14,219 nt of DNA from positions 1-14,219 of the forward strand of contig JBFWTJ010000073.1 in NCBI GenBank assembly GCA_050247895.1. The letters run 5' to 3'. How positions within the stretch are numbered: the stretch's first letter is position 1; the number at the start of each line of letters is the position of its first letter. Made by a program: the position numbers and the translations under genes. This DNA is from CAVPEW01 sp050247895 (lineage in GTDB: Bacteria; Actinomycetota; Acidimicrobiia; Acidimicrobiales; VFJN01). This document shows positions 12,043-14,219 of the stretch, piece by piece. A model generated the notes under the pieces. It worked only from the letters and a program-made list of their open reading frames with translations. It did no database searches and had not been told where the DNA came from.

Positions 12043-13153
12043 CCGCGACCGCCACCGCGCACCCGACCGGGAGGACCCGCCTGGACGGGATCGACCACCT
12101 CGAGTGGTGGGTCGGCAACGCCCGGGCCTTCACCGGCTTCCTGTCGTCGGGCTTCGGCTTCGACGTCGTGGCCTACGCCGGTCCCGAGACCGGCCGGTAC
12201 GACCGGGTCAGCTACCTGCTGCGCCAGGGCCGGATCCGCTTCGTGGTCTCCGGGGCGCTGGGCCCCGACAGCCCGATCGCCCGCCACGTGCGCGAGCACG
12301 GGGACGGGGTGCGTGACGTGTGCTTCCTGGTCGACGACGTCGATGCCGCCCACGCCGCCGCGCTGGCCGGCGGCGCGGTCGTCGAGCGGCCGCCGGCCGA
12401 CGACAGGGACGGTCACGGCGTGGTCCGCCAGTCGGCGATACGGGCCTACGGGGAGACCGTGCACACGTTCCTCGACCGGTCGGCCTACGGGGGTCCCTTC
12501 GCCCCGACCTTCGCGCCCGCCGACCTGGCCCGCCCGGCGGGTCCCGAGGTCGGCCTCGGCCGGGTCGACCACGTCGTGGCCAACGTGGCCCTGGGCGACC
12601 TGGACCGCTGGGTCGGCTACTACGAGCGGGTCCTGGGCCTGGAGCAGCTCACCCACTTCGACCGGGACCAGATCTCGACCGAGCACTCGGCGCTCATGTC
12701 CACGGTGGTGTGGGACCACGACCAGGTGGTCCTGCCCCTCAACGAGCCGGCCGAGGGTCGGCGCAAGAGCCAGATCGAGGAGTACCTCGACGCCTACCGC
12801 GCCCCGGCGTGCAGCACGTGGCCCTGCGCACCGGCGACATCGTCGGTGCCGTGCGAGCGCTGCGGGCCCGCGGCGTCCGCTTCATGGACGTCCCCGCCGA
12901 GTACTACGAGGAGGCCCGGTCGCGCCTGGCCGGCGTCGACCTGCCCTGGGACCAGCTGGCCGAGCTGGGCGTCCTGGTCGACCGGGACGACGACGGGCAC
13001 CTCCTGCAGATCTTCACCGAGACCGTGACCGATCGGCCCACGGTGTTCCTCGAGATCATCCAGCGGGCCGGCTCGACCGGGTTCGGCGAGGGCAACTTCA
13101 AGGCGCTGTTCGAGTCCATCGAGCGGGCCCAGGCCCGGCGGGGGAACCTGTAG
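12039..13153 (+). pseudogene. hppD: 4-hydroxyphenylpyruvate dioxygenase, interrupted by a -1 frameshift near 12801
   Basis: The enzyme converts 4-hydroxyphenylpyruvate to homogentisate, the second step of tyrosine breakdown. The first frame (12039 to about 12800) gives 254 normal residues, including iron ligand His178 in RVDHVV. It then turns into unrelated sequence ending at 13028. From 12803 the homologous sequence resumes in another frame as PGVQHVALRTGDI and ends at 13153. This part holds the other two ligands, His260 and Glu339 (in VFLEIIQR), numbered on the repaired protein. Adding one G at CGCG|CCCC (12798-12805) restores DAYRGPGVQHVAL, the family's standard sequence, and a full 371-residue protein. 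The start overlaps the previous stop (ATGA), and the restored stop overlaps the hmgA GTG. Either the gene is truly broken or the sequence has a base missing in a G/C run; the intact downstream half favours an error or a very recent mutation. Confidence 0.9.
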
Positions 13154-14219
13154 TGGAGGGCGTCCCCCAGTGGGTGAAGGGGGTGGCCGGCCGCCAGGCC
13201 CACGTGGGGGTGCCCCCGGGCACGGTGGAGGAGGAGCACGGCCGGTCCGGCTTCTCCGGTCCGGCCAGCCACCTGTACCACCTCCACCCGCCGACCGACT
13301 GGTGCCGCGTCGAGGGTCCGGCCGCCCACCGGGCCCTCGACACCGCCCTGCTCGACGGTGCCGACGACCTGTGGCCGACGACCCTGCTGTCCAACGACCA
13401 GGTCGCGATCGGATGGCAGCGCTACGAAGCCGGTCGCCCCGAGCTCCTCCGCGACGCCGACGGCGACGAGCTGTTCTTCGTCCACGCCGGGACGGGCCGG
13501 CTGCGGACCGACTACGGCCCGCTCGACTACCGGCCGGGCGACCACCTGGTCGTCCCCCGGGGCGCGACCTTCCGCTTCGAGCCGTCCGAGCCGACCAGGC
13601 TGCTGGTCGTGGTAGCCCGGGGCGGCGGCTTCTCCCTGCCCGATCGGGGCCTGCTGGGTCGCCACGCCCTGTTCGACCCGGCGGTGGTCGAGGTGCCCGA
13701 GCCCGAGGCGGTCGACGAGGAGGGGGACTTCACGGTGGTCGTGAGGCGGTCGGGCCAGGACACCCGGATCGGGTACCCGTTCCACCCCTGCGACGTGGTC
13801 GGCTGGAAGGGGGACGTGGCACCGATGCGCCTGAACGTCGACGACATCCGCCCGGTCACCTCGGCCCGGTACCACCTGCCCCCGTCGGCCCACACCACCT
13901 TCGTCGCCGAGGGCTTCGTGGTCTGCACGTTCGCCCCGCGCCCCGTCGAGGACGACCCGGCCGCGGTGCGCCTGCCGTTCTTCCACCGCAACGTCGACAA
14001 CGACGAGGTGATCTTCTACCACCGGGGCGAGTTCTCCTCCCGGGCCGGGATCGGCCCCGGGATGCTGACCTGGCACCCGTTCGGCCTGCACCACGGGCCC
14101 CAGCCCGCGGCCCGGGCCCGGGACGCCGCCGCGGGGGACGGGCCCCGCCGCGCCGACGAGGTGGCGGTCATGGTCGACACCGGCCGTGCCCTGGTCCCGG
14201 CGCCCGCGGCGGCCGGGGC
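13153..14219 (+). CDS. hmgA: Homogentisate 1,2-dioxygenase, C-terminus cut by window edge
   Basis: The frame stays open for 355 codons to the right edge. The enzyme opens the ring of homogentisate to maleylacetoacetate, using one iron and O2, directly after the hppD step. Family features are visible: a cupin body with DELFFVHAGTGRLRTDYG (about 106-123), YRPGDHLVVPRG (128-139), YPFHPCDVVGWKG (about 214-226), and the iron-site region FFHRNVDNDE. Candidate ligands are His278, Glu285 and His314 (in LHHGPQP). The actinobacterial form is somewhat shorter than the roughly 430-residue human and pseudomonad enzymes, so little is probably missing. The GTG start (13153-13155) shares a base with the TAG of repaired hppD (TAGTG), a form typical of translational coupling. 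No separate ribosome-binding site is strong; GGGG at 13141-13144 is the best candidate. Confidence 0.9.
   Translation, partial: MEGVPQWVKGVAGRQAHVGVPPGTVEEEHGRSGFSGPASHLYHLHPPTDWCRVEGPAAHRALDTALLDGADDLWPTTLLSNDQVAIGWQRYEAGRPELLRDADGDELFFVHAGTGRLRTDYGPLDYRPGDHLVVPRGATFRFEPSEPTRLLVVVARGGGFSLPDRGLLGRHALFDPAVVEVPEPEAVDEEGDFTVVVRRSGQDTRIGYPFHPCDVVGWKGDVAPMRLNVDDIRPVTSARYHLPPSAHTTFVAEGFVVCTFAPRPVEDDPAAVRLPFFHRNVDNDEVIFYHRGEFSSRAGIGPGMLTWHPFGLHHGPQPAARARDAAAGDGPRRADEVAVMVDTGRALVPAPAAAG

Noticed and set aside
12039..13153. Programmed frameshift in hppD
   Set aside because: No slippery heptamer followed by a clear pseudoknot was seen at the site, and the enzyme family is not known to use recoding; error or mutation is simpler.

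Overview
The window is very GC-rich, densely packed bacterial DNA with GTG/TTG starts, actinobacterial-style TAnnnT -10 elements that sit directly in front of start codons, and protein sequences of actinobacterial flavour. I infer a high-GC actinobacterium, possibly Acidimicrobiia-like, from style alone. No rRNA, tRNA, insertion sequence or CRISPR array was seen. No stretch longer than about 210 bases lacks a gene.

Region 1 (1-1755, minus strand) is the edge of a contractile phage-tail-like locus. A 333-residue protein of unknown function leads into a 212-residue protein with a lysine/arginine/alanine-rich repeat tail. That leads into the N-terminus of a tail sheath protein cut by the window edge. 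The three genes are overlapping or one base apart, so they look like one operon. A 204-base divergent region (1756-1959) separates them from a plus-strand nucleoside phosphorylase/nucleosidase-fold gene (1960-3096).

Region 2 (3097-7430) holds unlinked single genes and pairs: a secreted RTX-repeat protein (minus), a dienelactone hydrolase (plus), a minus-strand pair of a luciferase-like flavin monooxygenase and an aldo/keto reductase, a small peptidoglycan-binding-fold protein (plus) and an HU-type nucleoid protein (plus). A strong perfect hairpin lies in the convergent gap at 3097-3202.

Region 3 (7558-14219) is devoted to amino-acid breakdown. A bifunctional proline utilisation enzyme (putA) converges on an Lrp/AsnC regulator. 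The regulator is divergent from a three-gene operon: a haem-oxygenase-fold diiron-type oxidase candidate, 4-hydroxyphenylpyruvate dioxygenase and homogentisate 1,2-dioxygenase (cut by the window edge). These last two are consecutive steps of tyrosine/phenylalanine catabolism. The dioxygenase gene hppD carries an apparent single-base deletion near 12801 that separates two of its three iron ligands from the first. Two inverted repeats of similar geometry in the lrp/oxidase intergenic region are candidate regulator sites.

The most interesting points are the uncharacterised oxidase-like gene leading the tyrosine operon, the hppD frameshift and its expected polar effect on hmgA, and the repeat-tailed basic protein in front of the tail sheath gene.
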